Shown piece after piece: positions 35,567-46,515 of a DNA stretch of 64,000 bases. The translations under genes were made by a program, and so were the position numbers. The stretch's first letter is position 1. Each line of letters opens with the position of its first letter. A model generated the notes under the pieces. It had not been told where the DNA came from and made no database searches. It saw only the letters and a list, made by a program, of their open reading frames with translations. Source of the stretch: Strigamia acuminata. Its lineage: Eukaryota; Arthropoda; Chilopoda; Geophilomorpha; Linotaeniidae. The stretch spans positions 22,656,427 through 22,720,426 of the forward strand of contig OX442315.1 in the NCBI GenBank assembly GCA_949358305.1. Direction: 5' to 3'.

Positions 35567-36316
35567 CTAAGATAATGAATTAAAACATTCGTTACTAAAC
35601 TAATGGGAAGTATGAGTTCAGTGTGTCGAGTAATACTTTACACGGTTGTTTAAAATATGCTGTATACGTAATACTTTACACTTCACCCGAAAATAAGACC
35701 ACGGCACTATACGTATGTCGACGATATTTGGGCGAACAGAAATTAATATTCCTTAAAATTGTCCAAAGGTTGCACTTATAAAAACAAGTGATGTGACTTA
35801 TCCTTTGTTTTCCCAAAGCAAAAGAAGATTCAATTTACCTCTCTAATCTTTTAGTTTTAAAAACTTATTTTGCTGTGTTTTACAATTTCGAAACATTTGA
35901 CACCGACAATAAAGACACTTAACCGTTTTGATTTTTGATAAAACATGCCTCAAATGACTTTGGTTTTGGATACAGCAGTAACACTAATACAGCAGTGACA
36001 CAGCTGAGAATTTATCATAGATGGTAAATTGAATTGAGGTGTAATCACTGGACAAACCACTCTAGAATTTCAATGTTTTTCTTCTAAAACCAGTTCTTGA
36101 TTTTTGACTATATGACAACTTGCAAAATTAATACAGTATTTGAATTAATGCAAAATTGCATAAATCTGTGCTTTAAGATAAAATAGCATAAATTCTCGCA
36201 GAACAAATATAATCCCTTTATTCAATGAAAACTTAATAAGATCAATTATTAATTGTAAAGTAAATCCATTTTGTTTAAAATTACGCTAAGTAAAAAAAAT
36301 TTTCTTTGACTCAACA

Positions 36317-36566
36317 TTAAAGCTTCAGTACTGATCCAGCAAAGAGAACAAATCCTGAACTTCTATCCAAAATGGCAAAATAGTACGAATGGACAACGTG
36401 AAATATTTGTATTATTGGCTGTGAACCAATACTAGCAGACATGGCCACCATATGGATGCCAGTTGCAGCTGCTGCTTCGGTTCCTTTTTCGTCAACTTCG
36501 ACAAAAGCTTTATGGACCACTGCTGAAACTCGTGTAGGGGTTTCACTCAAAGCTTTCATATTTGCA
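36317..36566 (-). CDS. serpin alternative terminal exon R8
   Basis: Acceptor TTCTCACAG before T GCA AAT ATG. Hinge DEKGTEAAAATGI; predicted P1-P1' Met-Ser in HMVAMSASIGSQP, the pair found in elastase-directed serpins such as alpha-1-antitrypsin. It continues FHVVHSYYFAILDRS and ends LFAGSVLKL. Sense AATAAA at 36222-36217. Confidence 0.85.
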
Positions 36567-36858
36567 CTGTGAGAATGAATTGAAACATTCGTTACTAAAT
36601 TAATGGAAAATGTGAGTGGTGCGTGTCTGTGCCGTATAATACTTTACACGGTTGCGCAAAATGTGCAGGAAAGTATGAAAAAGTGCAATGCGATTCATTT
36701 AGCAAGAAGCTAATAACTCGATATTGATTATTTAAAGAAATCCAGCTACCGTTATCAATAAAAGAAAGCAACAAACTTTGATCACACATTCCATTCAAAT
36801 TTTCAGTTCAAGATCAATAACGATATTTAAATAACTGCCTCGATAAACTCCTTCTTTA

Positions 36859-38059
36859 CTACTACTCAAACCCAGGTGTAAGTGGTCACCTCGTTTCAGT
36901 GTGTAATCAAATGTTTATTTCAAGTTTTTCAAGTTCAGTGTAATAAATAAATAAATTTGCACATGAGGGTTGAAAAATACACTGAATTTACTTTAATTCA
37001 AAAAAAACAAAACCAAAATAAACAAATAAACAAAAAAGTTATGACTGATTTCAGTTGAGTTATTTGACACAAGTGAAAGTGGTCACTGCACTACTTGACT
37101 CATGTGAAAGTGGTCAAGTCATTTTAATATTTTGTAACATCTTCTTTAGCATTAATTCCTGCCTGAATACGGTCTGACATGGTTTCTATTAGTTCTTGAC
37201 AATATTCTGGAGTGATCGAGCCCCACAGGCCAAGTCAAAACCTAAATGTGATGGGTTTGAAAACTGAGCAATTGACTTGACTTTATGTTTAGAATCATTT
37301 TCCTACTGAAATATCCATTTCAAAGCCAGTTTATCATCTGCAAATGGAAGCATAACAATCCTCCAACACTTTTTGTATAAGTATATTGGTCTGTGAAACC
37401 CTTAATTTAATGTTGTGGACCGATACACATACAGGAAACCATCCCCAAGCCATTTTACTATTGGGATGGCTTGGGGATGGTTTTCTCTATGTGTATCGGT
37501 TCACAACATTAAATTAAGGGTATCATGGACCAATATACTTATAACAAAGTGTTGAAGGATTGTTATGCTTCAATTTGCAGGTGATAAACTGGCTTTGAAA
37601 TGGATATTTCAGTAGGAAAATGATTCTAAACATAAAGTCAAGTCAATTGCTCAGTTTTCAAACCCATCACATTTAAGTTTTGACTTGGCCTGTGGGGCTC
37701 GATCACTCCAGAATATTGTCAAGAACTAATAGAAACCATGTCAGACCGTATTCAGGCAGGAATTAATGCTAAAGAAGATGTTACAAAATATTAAAATGAC
37801 TTGACCACTTTCACATGAGTCAAGTAGTGCAGTGACCACTTTCACTTGTGTCAAATAACTCAACTGAAATCAGTCATAACTTTTTTGTTTATTTGTTTAT
37901 TTTGGTTTTGTTTTTTTTGAATTAAAGTAAATTCAGTGTATTTTTCAACCCTCATGTGCAAATTTATTTATTTATTACACTAAACCTGAAAAACTTGAAA
38001 TAAACATTTGATTACACACTGAAAAGAGGTGACCACTTACACCTGGGTTTGAGTAGTAG
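36859..38059. mobile_element. 1.2-kb foldback made of two inverted Tc1-like ends
   Basis: Two arms of about 590 bp (36859-37451 and 37467-38059) are almost exact reverse complements around a ~15-bp hinge. In the right arm the + strand encodes, with frame breaks, FQ.ENDSKHK (Tc1 transposase DDE region) and then TPEYCQELIETMSDRIQAGI (37705-37764), ending NAKEDVTKY and a stop at 37794. The left arm carries the same on the - strand. Each arm is therefore a 3' half of a Tc1-like transposon. The high arm identity suggests recent origin or gene conversion. It lies in a serpin intron between R7 and R8. Confidence 0.9.
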
Positions 38060-38249
38060 AAAAATCATTGAAAATTGTTGGCCAATATAAATTTTCATAA
38101 GATTTTCATAAACAAACACCTCGAATAAAACAAAGATCGATGCTTATTTCACTTTATTCAAATTGTCGCAAAGAAAAAAACCTTATTAAGATCAACTATT
38201 AAATGAAATCCGTTTGGTTTATACTTGAATAAAAACTTTCGACTGAACA

Positions 38250-38493
38250 TTAAAGCTTCAACACTGATCCAGCAAAAAGAATAAATCCTGAATCTAAAAT
38301 GGCGAAATAGTACGAATGGTCTACGTAAAATTCTAGTAATTCTGGTTTTGGTGGATTAACAGAATCATAGGCTTCTATTGCGATGCCAGTTGCAGCAGCT
38401 GCTTCGGTTCCCGTTTCATCAACTTCAACGTAAGCTTTATGGATCACTTGTGAAACGTGAGTTTTGGATTCACTCAAAGCACTCATATTCGCT
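38250..38493 (-). CDS. serpin alternative terminal exon R7
   Basis: Acceptor TTCTCTTAG before A GCG AAT ATG. Hinge DETGTEAAAATGI; predicted P1-P1' Tyr-Asp in AIEAYDSVNPPKPEL. It continues FYVDHSYYFAILDSG and ends LFAGSVLKL. Sense AATAAA at 38158-38153. It is a near copy of R6, flanks included. Confidence 0.85.
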
Positions 38494-38939
38494 CTAAGAG
38501 AATGAATTCAAAGATTCGTTACTCACTTAATGGGAAATAGATGCGTTTACCGAATAATACTTTTCAAGATTGTGCAAAATATGCCACTAAATATATATAT
38601 GATAAAATTGCAGTGCAGTGCATTTGCAATTGGCTGTTAACTCCATATTAAAAAGTTTTAGAAATCCAGCTAATGTTCCAAATAAAAGAAAGAAAAAAAG
38701 GTTTCTGATCACACCATTCCTCTCGAATTTCAGTCCAAGATTTAAGTTAACAAAATTCGTAGATAAAATGATTGAAAATCATGAGATATACAAGATCAAT
38801 TAAATTAAGTTCAATAAGCACAATCTAGAATAGAAGTAACGAGTCATATACTATGTTTACATGCTCGGAATATTTCGAGTGAGATGAAATGTGTTAATGT
38901 GTTGGTATTTTATGTCATCTGGCTTATTGTATTGTAAAT

Positions 38940-39448
38940 CCCGAATGAGGGTCTCCCACCGCCAGGGAAAGTTGGGTGTAATCTCACGGACCTAAAAGTC
39001 ACAAACCCATCTAAAGTCTTAACTCTTTATTATTTTTTTTTCTTAATTTTTCTATAATCATTTTTGTAAAGAAGACTTAAAAGATTTATCATGAAAAAAT
39101 TCCTGACCGAACAGGGAAGACAAATTGTAGAATTTTACTAACAAATCCGACGATCAATAATTCTGCTCAACCATCCAAAAATCAAATGTCTATAACAATC
39201 AAACGTTTAATGATTGATTCGCTTGGAGAATTTTTCACACCATAATGGTGAAGATATGCTAGTTGGGTTTTAATCGTAGCATTCCCAATTTGTGTTCGCC
39301 GTTTGGTCGTGAAATTTTCTATGACTAATCTCCTAAGTTCTCTTTACAAAATAGTTAAAGAAAAATTTAAAAAAAAATTAATTAAAAGTAAAAAAAAAAA
39401 AAGGTATTAAGACTTCAGTCCGGTTCATGACTTTTGGCCCACCCTATA
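38940..39448 (+). mobile_element. decayed mariner-like element
   Basis: The + strand at 39091 reads MKKFLTEQGRQIVEFY then stops, resembling the N-terminal start of mariner transposases (EQ..IVEFY). The right end ...GACTTTTGGCCCACCCTATA resembles a mariner terminal repeat; the left end is degenerate (CCTAAAAGTCAC near 38990). Many stops remain. It lies in the serpin intron between R6 and R7. Confidence 0.45.
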
Positions 39449-40303
39449 CATTATGACTTTTAGCATTTCATACATCTTTTTTCTCTTTTCTACTGATGGC
39501 TTTGAAACTACTCAACTCGTTCCATCAACAGATCACCGAAAAGGTTTATCGAATGAAGAGGGTGTTTTGAGGCCAATCACATGCACCTTATAAGTCGCAA
39601 TCGTAAAATCACATCCCAAATTCGCAATTTCCCAATACATAATTTCCCAGACTAAACTTTTCGTTTCAAAATTTAGTTTCCCAACATACAAAACAATCTT
39701 CTTCCCTTGGGAGCCATGTTTTCCACCTTTGGATCCTAGATCCTATAAGTTTTAGATGAATAAACCCATGGTACCTGTCAATTTTTATCTTTAATCTTTA
39801 AGTAATCAAACATATTTTGCAGCGTTCTGCAAGACACAACTGTGGTACTAACCTTAGGCACCCTAAAATTTAAATTTTATTTTCTAGATCAGTCCTTGAT
39901 TATTTTGGCTGTATGGCAACTTGCACCATTCTGTTTTGAAACAATGCTTTAGAAAAATTGGTGATTGAATTAATTCATAATTGCATAAATCTGTGCTTGA
40001 AGATGAAAAAATAGCTGCATTCAAAACAACGTCTTTTAAGTGTTTTGGTGTTGTGTGTTTTTTCTATCTTTTAACATCACAAAACAAAAACACAAGCACC
40101 TATAACACTTACAACACGACTTTGTGACTTCAGCTAATATGAATAAATTATCATTAAGAATTTCATGAACAAACACCTTGAATAAAACAAAGATCGATGC
40201 TTATTTCACTTTATTCAAATTGTCGCAAAGAACAAAACCTTATTAAGATCAACTATTCATTGAAATCCGTTTGGTAAATTGAATGAAAACTTTCGACTGA
40301 ACA

Positions 40304-40547
40304 TTAAAGCTTCAACACTGATCCAGCAAAAAGAACAAATCCTGAATCTAAAATAGCGAAATAGTACGAATGGTCTACGTAAAATTCTTGTAATTCTGGT
40401 TTTGGTGGATTAACAGAATCATAGGCTTCCATTACGATGCCAGTTGCAGCAGCTGCTTCGGTTCCCGTTTCATCAACTTCAACGTAAGCTTTATGGATCA
40501 CTTGCGAAACGTGCGTTTTGGTATTACTCAAACCACTCATATTCGCT
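40304..40547 (-). CDS. serpin alternative terminal exon R6
   Basis: Acceptor TTCTCTTAG before A GCG AAT ATG. Hinge DETGTEAAAATGI; predicted P1-P1' Tyr-Asp in VMEAYDSVNPPKPEL. It differs from R7 by only a few residues, two of them at P5-P4 (VM versus AI). Ends LFAGSVLKL. Sense AATAAA at 40215-40210. Confidence 0.85.
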
Positions 40548-41085
40548 CTAAGAGAATGAATTCAAACATTCGTTACTCACTTAATGGGAAATAGATGCGT
40601 GTACCGAATAATACTTTCCAAGATTGTGCAAAATATGCCACTAAATATGATAAAATTGCAGTGCAGTGCATTTGCAATTGGCTGTTAACTCGATGTTCCA
40701 AATAAAAGAAAGAAAAAAAAGTTTCTGATCACACATTCCTCTCGAATTTCAGTCCAAGATTTAAGTTAACAAAATTCGTAGATAAAATAATTGAAAGTCA
40801 TGAGACATACAAGATCCATTAAATTAAGTTCAATAAGCTCAATCTAGAATAGAATTAACGAGTCATAATGAAAGAATCGCCGGATTATTTCCAGCCATGC
40901 TGCAAAAACAACCCACTTCAAAAATTCTTTACATACTCTGTACTACATAATAAATTTTGGCATTTCATGCATCTTTTGGAGTTGAATTACGTCTCACAAG
41001 ACAATTTTCATAACGGAAATAAATTGGGGATTGCCAGAAAGTATAAATCATTTTATTATTCAACTTTAACAAACTGAAAAAAGCT

Positions 41086-41335
41086 TCAAAGCTTCTGCAC
41101 TGTTCCAGAAAAGAGAACAAATTTTGCAGACCTATCCAATATTACAAAATAATACGAATGTGTGACGTAAAACTTTGGTGGTGGTGGTGGTGGTGGGCGA
41201 ACAGCAGTTATTACCACCACTCCGACGCCAGTTGCAGCGGCAGCTTCGGTTCCTTTTTCATCAACCTCAACATAAGCTTTATGGACCACTGTTGAAACTT
41301 TCGTTCGGTTTTGACACAAGTGAATCATATTTGCT
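41086..41335 (-). CDS. serpin alternative terminal exon R5, polyproline loop
   Basis: Acceptor TTCTCTTAG before A GCA AAT ATG. Hinge DEKGTEAAAATGV; the loop GVVVITAVR is followed by seven prolines and KFYVTHSYYF. The prolines come from a GGT-repeat microsatellite on the + strand (about 41174-41196), so P'-side length may vary between alleles. By counting P1 is Ile. It ends LFSGTVQKL. Sense AATAAA at 41057-41052. It is related to R3. Confidence 0.85.
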
Positions 41336-42084
41336 CTAAGAGAATGAATTAAACGATTCGTTATCGTTACTAAATTAATGGAAAATTAGAAATATAAATG
41401 TGTTGCGTCTATTCTTGTAAAATTGTGTAAAATGTAATAGTAAATGTGCAATCCCAAGTGCAGAGCAAGAGCAATTAGTAGTGAAACTAAAGAATGGTTT
41501 TAATTTGAACTCAACTTAAATTTTCCTACCCAACATAAGCAAAACCCCACACTAAATCACTACTGCATATTTTAACAATTAAATCAATTAAAAATCCTTT
41601 ATCGAAGACCAAACAGATTAATTTGCCAAAAAGTACTTACATAAGCTTAATTTATAAGTTTAATCCTAAATCTCGTATTTTTTGGTAATTTATAATTTTT
41701 TTTTTTATCTAGTTGACCTTTTTAACAAAATTCAACGCATTAGAAACTAACATGTTATGTTAAAACCTGGGAAAAACTTAACAAACAGTAATAGCTAAAT
41801 ATTCCCAGCAAAGAGATGTGTAAAAATGAAATACCGGTAAACAACAATTAGCCTAAATTTGGCTCGCGCCCGCAGTGATAGTAAAAGTACCAATAGAACA
41901 ACCTTGAAAGATAAACAAATTCGGTCATTTCAAGCTACAAAAGAAAATCTTTTGCTTCAGCCATTGTTCACAACAGTTGAGATCTTTCTAAACCAACTTT
42001 TAGTCTGTTATAACGACCATTCTAACATTAAACATCCCTAAAATTTCCTTTATATTTCCACAACATTCAAAGTTGCATTCCAAT

Positions 42085-42135
42085 TTGTTAATAACTCGAC
42101 CACTAATCCAGCGAAATGAATAAATGTAGAATTAG
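42085..42135 (-). pseudogene. relic 3' end of a serpin terminal exon
   Basis: The - strand reads FIHFAGLVVEL, resembling the LFAGSVVEL end of R2, and then stays open without the usual stop. No hinge or loop is found upstream (42140-42600). I read it as the remnant of a lost R exon. Confidence 0.55.
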
Positions 42136-42604
42136 ATTTTTAAACGAACAAACTCATGCATCTGTCAATTTTCATCTCAACCATCTCATCGTTAAGTTCC
42201 TAAACATATTTTACTATGCTCTGCAATGCAGAAACATTTGACCCCAATTACAGACTTTTAACCCTGATGGTTTTTAACAAAACATGCCATAAATGACATT
42301 GGATACAGCAGCGACACCTTTAGGGTGCTATCATAGATGTTAAATTGGATTGGGGGCTAAAGTGGTGAATGGGCTAGCCACTCTAGAATTTCAATTTGCT
42401 TTGCCAGAGACCAATTTTTGATTAATTTGGCTGTATGGCAACTTGTACCTTCCTGTTGTGTGGAATTGCAAAATTGATGATTGAATTAATGCACAATTGT
42501 ATAAATCTGTGCTTTAAGATAAAACAAAATAAAATTTCACAAAATAAAGATTTTACAAAACAAACACATTGACGCCATGAAAAAAAAATCTTAATAAGAT
42601 AGAC

Positions 42605-43069
42605 CAGCGTTTCTCAAACTCTGAGGCGCGCTCACTGGTGGGCGCCACAGTGTTAAATCACTTCGTCGGCCAAACTTTTTGTTCCCAAATTCATTTTTTT
42701 TCAATTTTTTTTTCAATTTTTGCCAATTCCAATACCAACTTACTGCCTGTAGTTGGTGGCAATACATCGCAGGCTAGCAAAAGCAACAAAATTCTCACAA
42801 ATATCTCAAAATCTACAAAAACCACCCAAAATACTCCAAAAACCAGCCAAAACTCCCAAAAATGGAGGTTTGTAGCTATTATAATTACATGTATATAAAA
42901 TTATATGTAAAGTTACATAAAATTTTATGCAAAATTATATAAAAATTCCATTTTCTCCTAAGTAAATAGTTCATTTTTAAAAAATTTAATGCACTGATGA
43001 TGAAGTGGAATGCAGAAGATTTCCTTTATTAAAAATGGGTTGCAATGCTAAAAAGTTTGAGAACCCCCG
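42605..43069. mobile_element. hAT-type MITE next to R4
   Basis: Ends CAGCGTTTCTCAAACTCTGA and ...AAAGTTTGAGAACCCCC are inverted repeats similar to the element at 28861. Flanks AGATAGAC and AGATACAA are an imperfect 8-bp target duplication. A sense-strand (-) AATAAA at 43030-43025 inside this element is the nearest poly(A) signal for serpin exon R4. Confidence 0.75.
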
Positions 43070-43120
43070 AGATACAATTTTAATTGAAAACTAAATTAGA
43101 ACCGTTTCTTCGACTGAACA

Positions 43121-43367
43121 TTAAAGCTTCCGTACTGAGCCAGCAAAAAGAACAAATCTTGAATGCCGGTCTAAAATGACGAAATAATACGAATGGTCAA
43201 CGTAAAATTCTGGTGGTTGTGGTGGTGGATAAATGGAACCCATTGCCTCCCCTACGATGGCAGTTGCAGCAGCTGCTTCGGTTCCTGTTTCATCAACTTC
43301 AACATAAGCTTTATGGATCACAGATGAAACGTGCATACCGGATTTACTCAAAGCACTCATATTTGCG
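43121..43367 (-). CDS. serpin alternative terminal exon R4
   Basis: Acceptor TTCTTTTAG before C GCA AAT ATG. Hinge DETGTEAAAATAI; predicted P1-P1' Met-Gly in VGEAMGSIYPPPQPP. It continues FYVDHSYYFVILDRH and ends LFAGSVRKL. The only nearby AATAAA is supplied by the adjacent hAT MITE. Confidence 0.85.
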
Positions 43368-43789
43368 CTAAAAGAATGAATTGAAACATTCGTTACTTAA
43401 CTTAATAAGAAATAGATGTGTGCCGTATAATGCTTTATATGATGGTGCAAAATGTGCCACTGATTACGATAAACGTGCAGTGTAATTGGCTGTTAAGTCG
43501 ATATAAAACTGAACAATTGGTCACACTTTGTTTCTGAATGCACTCTTATAAATCTCAAATTGCATAATTAAAGTTCAAAACCAATCACATGCCCGTTAGG
43601 AGTCAGTTACACTCTCCATTCTCCATTTTAAAAGTTTCAATAATGGTGAACTACTGCCGAAATGTTTAAGAATAGAAAGGAAAATATGACAATAAATTAG
43701 TCCTCCACACCCACTATGCTTCGTTATTGCCAGAAATTATGTATCATTTTATTATTCGTGTTAAACAACCCGATACAACTGAAAAAGCT

Positions 43790-44033
43790 TCAAAGCTTCT
43801 GCACTGTTCCAGAAAAGAGAACAAATTTTGCCTGTCTATCCAATATTACAAAATAATAAGAATGTGTAACGTAAAACTTTGGTACTATTGTTGGTGGGAG
43901 AACAGCAGTTATTCCTACTTGGACGCCAGTTGCAGCAGCTGCTTCGGTTCCCGTTTCATCAACATCAACATAAGCTTTATGGACCACTGATGAAACTTGC
44001 GTTCGAGTTTTACTCAAAAGAGTCAGATCCGCT
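43790..44033 (-). CDS. serpin alternative terminal exon R3
   Basis: Acceptor TTCTCTTAG before A GCG GAT CTG ACT, giving ADLTLLS. Hinge DETGTEAAAATGV; the loop QVGITAVLPPTIVPK gives Thr-Ala by counting, so the true scissile bond is uncertain. It continues FYVTHSYYFVILDRQ and ends LFSGTVQKL. Sense AATAAA at 43753-43748. It is a sister of R5 without the proline run. Confidence 0.85.
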
Positions 44034-44942
44034 CTAAGAGAATGAATTTTAAAGCAGTCGTAACTAAATTAATGGAAAATTGCGAATACAAATGCAAATG
44101 TGTATTTTTTGTCTATATTGTTACAAGATTGTGCCAAATATAACGCTAAATGTTCAATCGCGAATGCAGTGCAGGAGCAATTAGCTGCAAAACTGAACAA
44201 AATTGATGCGACTATAGTTCATCAATTTTGTCGGCCATTTTGACAGTCGCGGTGCCCAATTGCTTATTGGTTTATTTTAAAAACTGGATGAGCCCAATAA
44301 AATTTCTTTCATAGAATCCAATGAATGGGTTATCAGTGCCATTCATCAGTTTTGCTAACGCGTTGATTTAGTAGGCTTGCCTAAAGTTGGCCCTGTTAAG
44401 TTATCATTAAGAAGAAAGTGAGTCCAATAAAAACAAATTACTTTCATTATTTTAGCCCAATCATTATTTTTGTTTTGGCGCAGAATTGGGGAAGTCTTTT
44501 CGAAGACCAAACAGATCAATTTCTGAAGAGTGAGAACTTGCTTTATACATTTATTCCTACGTCTCAGTTTTTATTGATTTTATACATTTTTTTTGTTTAT
44601 TGTTTTTGCCAAATTTAACACGTTAGGAACTAACATTTTATGTAATAACACCTTTTAATCACAATAAATATTCGAATTAGCTAAATGTTTCCAGCAAACA
44701 AATGTATAAAATGGAAATAAGCTGCAATTAGACCAAATTCAGTTGATAGAAAAGTAACAATTAAACGACCTTGAAGCTAAGTAAACAAATTACGACATTT
44801 CAAGCTACACAACAGTATCGATCTTGCCAAAGCAAATTTTAGTCTATCATAATGCCCTCTAAATTCATAACATTAAATTTCCACAAAACTTCATTAACAC
44901 GTAAATTTCCACGATATTCCAAGTTTCCAACTGACAATTTAC

Positions 44943-45180
44943 TTATAACTCGACCACTGATCCAGCAAAAAGAATAAATTTAAATTTTGAGTAAAAAATG
45001 ACAGTAAAGAATGGATTACTAGTATAAAAATAATGCTGAAGTAGGGGGAACACAGTCTCAGCTATAATAACTGCTGTGGCTGCAGCTGTTTCAGCTCCTT
45101 CTTCATCCACATTAATATAAGCCTTGTGTAATATTTCCGATACTCCTCTGAAACTTTCACTCAAAATGCTCAAATGTTCA
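44943..45180 (-). CDS. serpin alternative terminal exon R2
   Basis: Acceptor ATTTCAG before T GAA CAT TTG AGC. The hinge is DEEGAETAAATAV, a rearranged version of GTEAAAAT with P14 Ala. By counting P1-P1' is Thr-Val in IIAETVFPLL. The C-terminal strand is diverged (YTSNPFFTVIFYSK) and it ends LFAGSVVEL. No AATAAA was found within 260 bp downstream. Confidence 0.8.
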
Positions 45181-45661
45181 CTGAAATTAGGATTAAATTA
45201 TCCTTGACTAGAATAATCGGAAAATATCGTTCGACAGAAACGTGACAGTCATTGTTCGTGATAACAAACAAAAACGTAAATTTCCCCTATCTTAAAAAAA
45301 ATTATACCTCCGGGATCGGAAAAATTGCAAATCAGAAGAATAAACTCTCATTATCTAACTTCCACAAATTCTAAAAAGTGTTTCATAAGTTGGCTGTACG
45401 TATGCTGTGGGTGGCAATGGAAATACCAGTTTAAGTCGTTACGTCATATAAATTATAAATTGACCAAACCGGATTTACCTAACCAATTTTTTTTAAACAG
45501 CACTTAACATTTGCAATTCAAATTTAATACGTTTTAACTTTAAAAACAATTTGAAAATGTAACCAAACAGGAAACTATTAATAAAACATTCGTCAATGAT
45601 GATGGTTATTTAAATAAAACAATTTTAAAGAAAGTAAAATTTCAATTTGAAAACATTAAAA

Positions 45662-45800
45662 TTTCAGTAGGTGCATTCAAAAACTCTAAAACGTATGCAA
45701 AACTCGTTTCGTGTTTGTACGTGACGTCATTCCAATTCCCATTGAATAACATGTTATTCAATGGGGTTATTCAAAGGGTTTTTGAATGCACCTACTGAAA
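45662..45800. mobile_element. 139-bp MITE with 23-bp perfect ends
   Basis: TTTCAGTAGGTGCATTCAAA continues AAC and is perfectly inverted at the right as GTTTTTGAATGCACC then TACTGAAA. Inner ATTGAATAACATGTTATTCAAT is itself a palindrome. Same family as 33827-33966. Confidence 0.85.
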
Positions 45801-46274
45801 AAAATAAAATTTTAATGCAAAAACTAAAATTTCAATCAGTGAAATTTCAATAAAAAAATTAAAATTTTAATCACAATATGGTAAACAATTGTAATAAGAA
45901 CCGCCCTCAATTAAGAACTGCGGCTCTTACTCGAGAAAATACTGTACTACCATAATAACCGTGGAATTATTATTGGAATCATTAATAAATAAAAAATATA
46001 AAACTAAAAATATACCTCAGAATTAAAAAAAATTATCCAAAGCAAGCCAAATGTAACAAACAGTTTAATTATCTTTGTTAACTTAGCTCAGCTAACATCT
46101 GTTTTTGGTTTACGCAAGTGGCAGAAATTAAATGACATCAATGAAATTAATAGGATTTGTTTTAGAAAACCTAGTCAGAACTCTAAATCGAAAAGATGAT
46201 TTAAAAATGTATGATTTATTCTGCAATAATCCTTCACAGAAAACTTAATCAAAGAGTAAAATAGTCAATAATGT

Positions 46275-46515
46275 TCACAGCTGATTAACTGCGCCAGTAA
46301 ACAAAACAAACTTAGAGACTCTGTCACTAATACAAAACAAGAACGAATGATCGACAAAAAACTGCGGGGTTGGAGGAGGAAGACTTGGCTTGTTTGCAGG
46401 AAGATGAACACCAGTGGCAGCAGCCGCTTCTGTGCCTTCTTCGTCTGTGTTTATAAACGCCTTATGTGTAACTGCCGACACTTGGACTGAGGGTTGACTC
46501 AAACCAGTCAAATCA
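46275..46515 (-). CDS. serpin alternative terminal exon R1 (most proximal)
   Basis: Acceptor TTGAACAG before T GAT TTG ACT GGT, giving (S)DLTGLS. Hinge DEEGTEAAAATGV; the loop HLPANKPSLPPPTPQ gives Asn-Lys by counting, or Lys if shifted by one. It continues FFVDHSFLFCISDRV and ends LFTGAVNQL. Sense AATAAA at 46220-46215. It is the nearest cassette, about 870 bp after the last constitutive exon. Confidence 0.88.

Noticed and set aside
40010-40135. GCTGCATTCAAAA near 40014 as another copy of the TTTCAGTAGCTGCATTC MITE
   Set aside because: Only one end is convincing; the expected inverted partner is weak.
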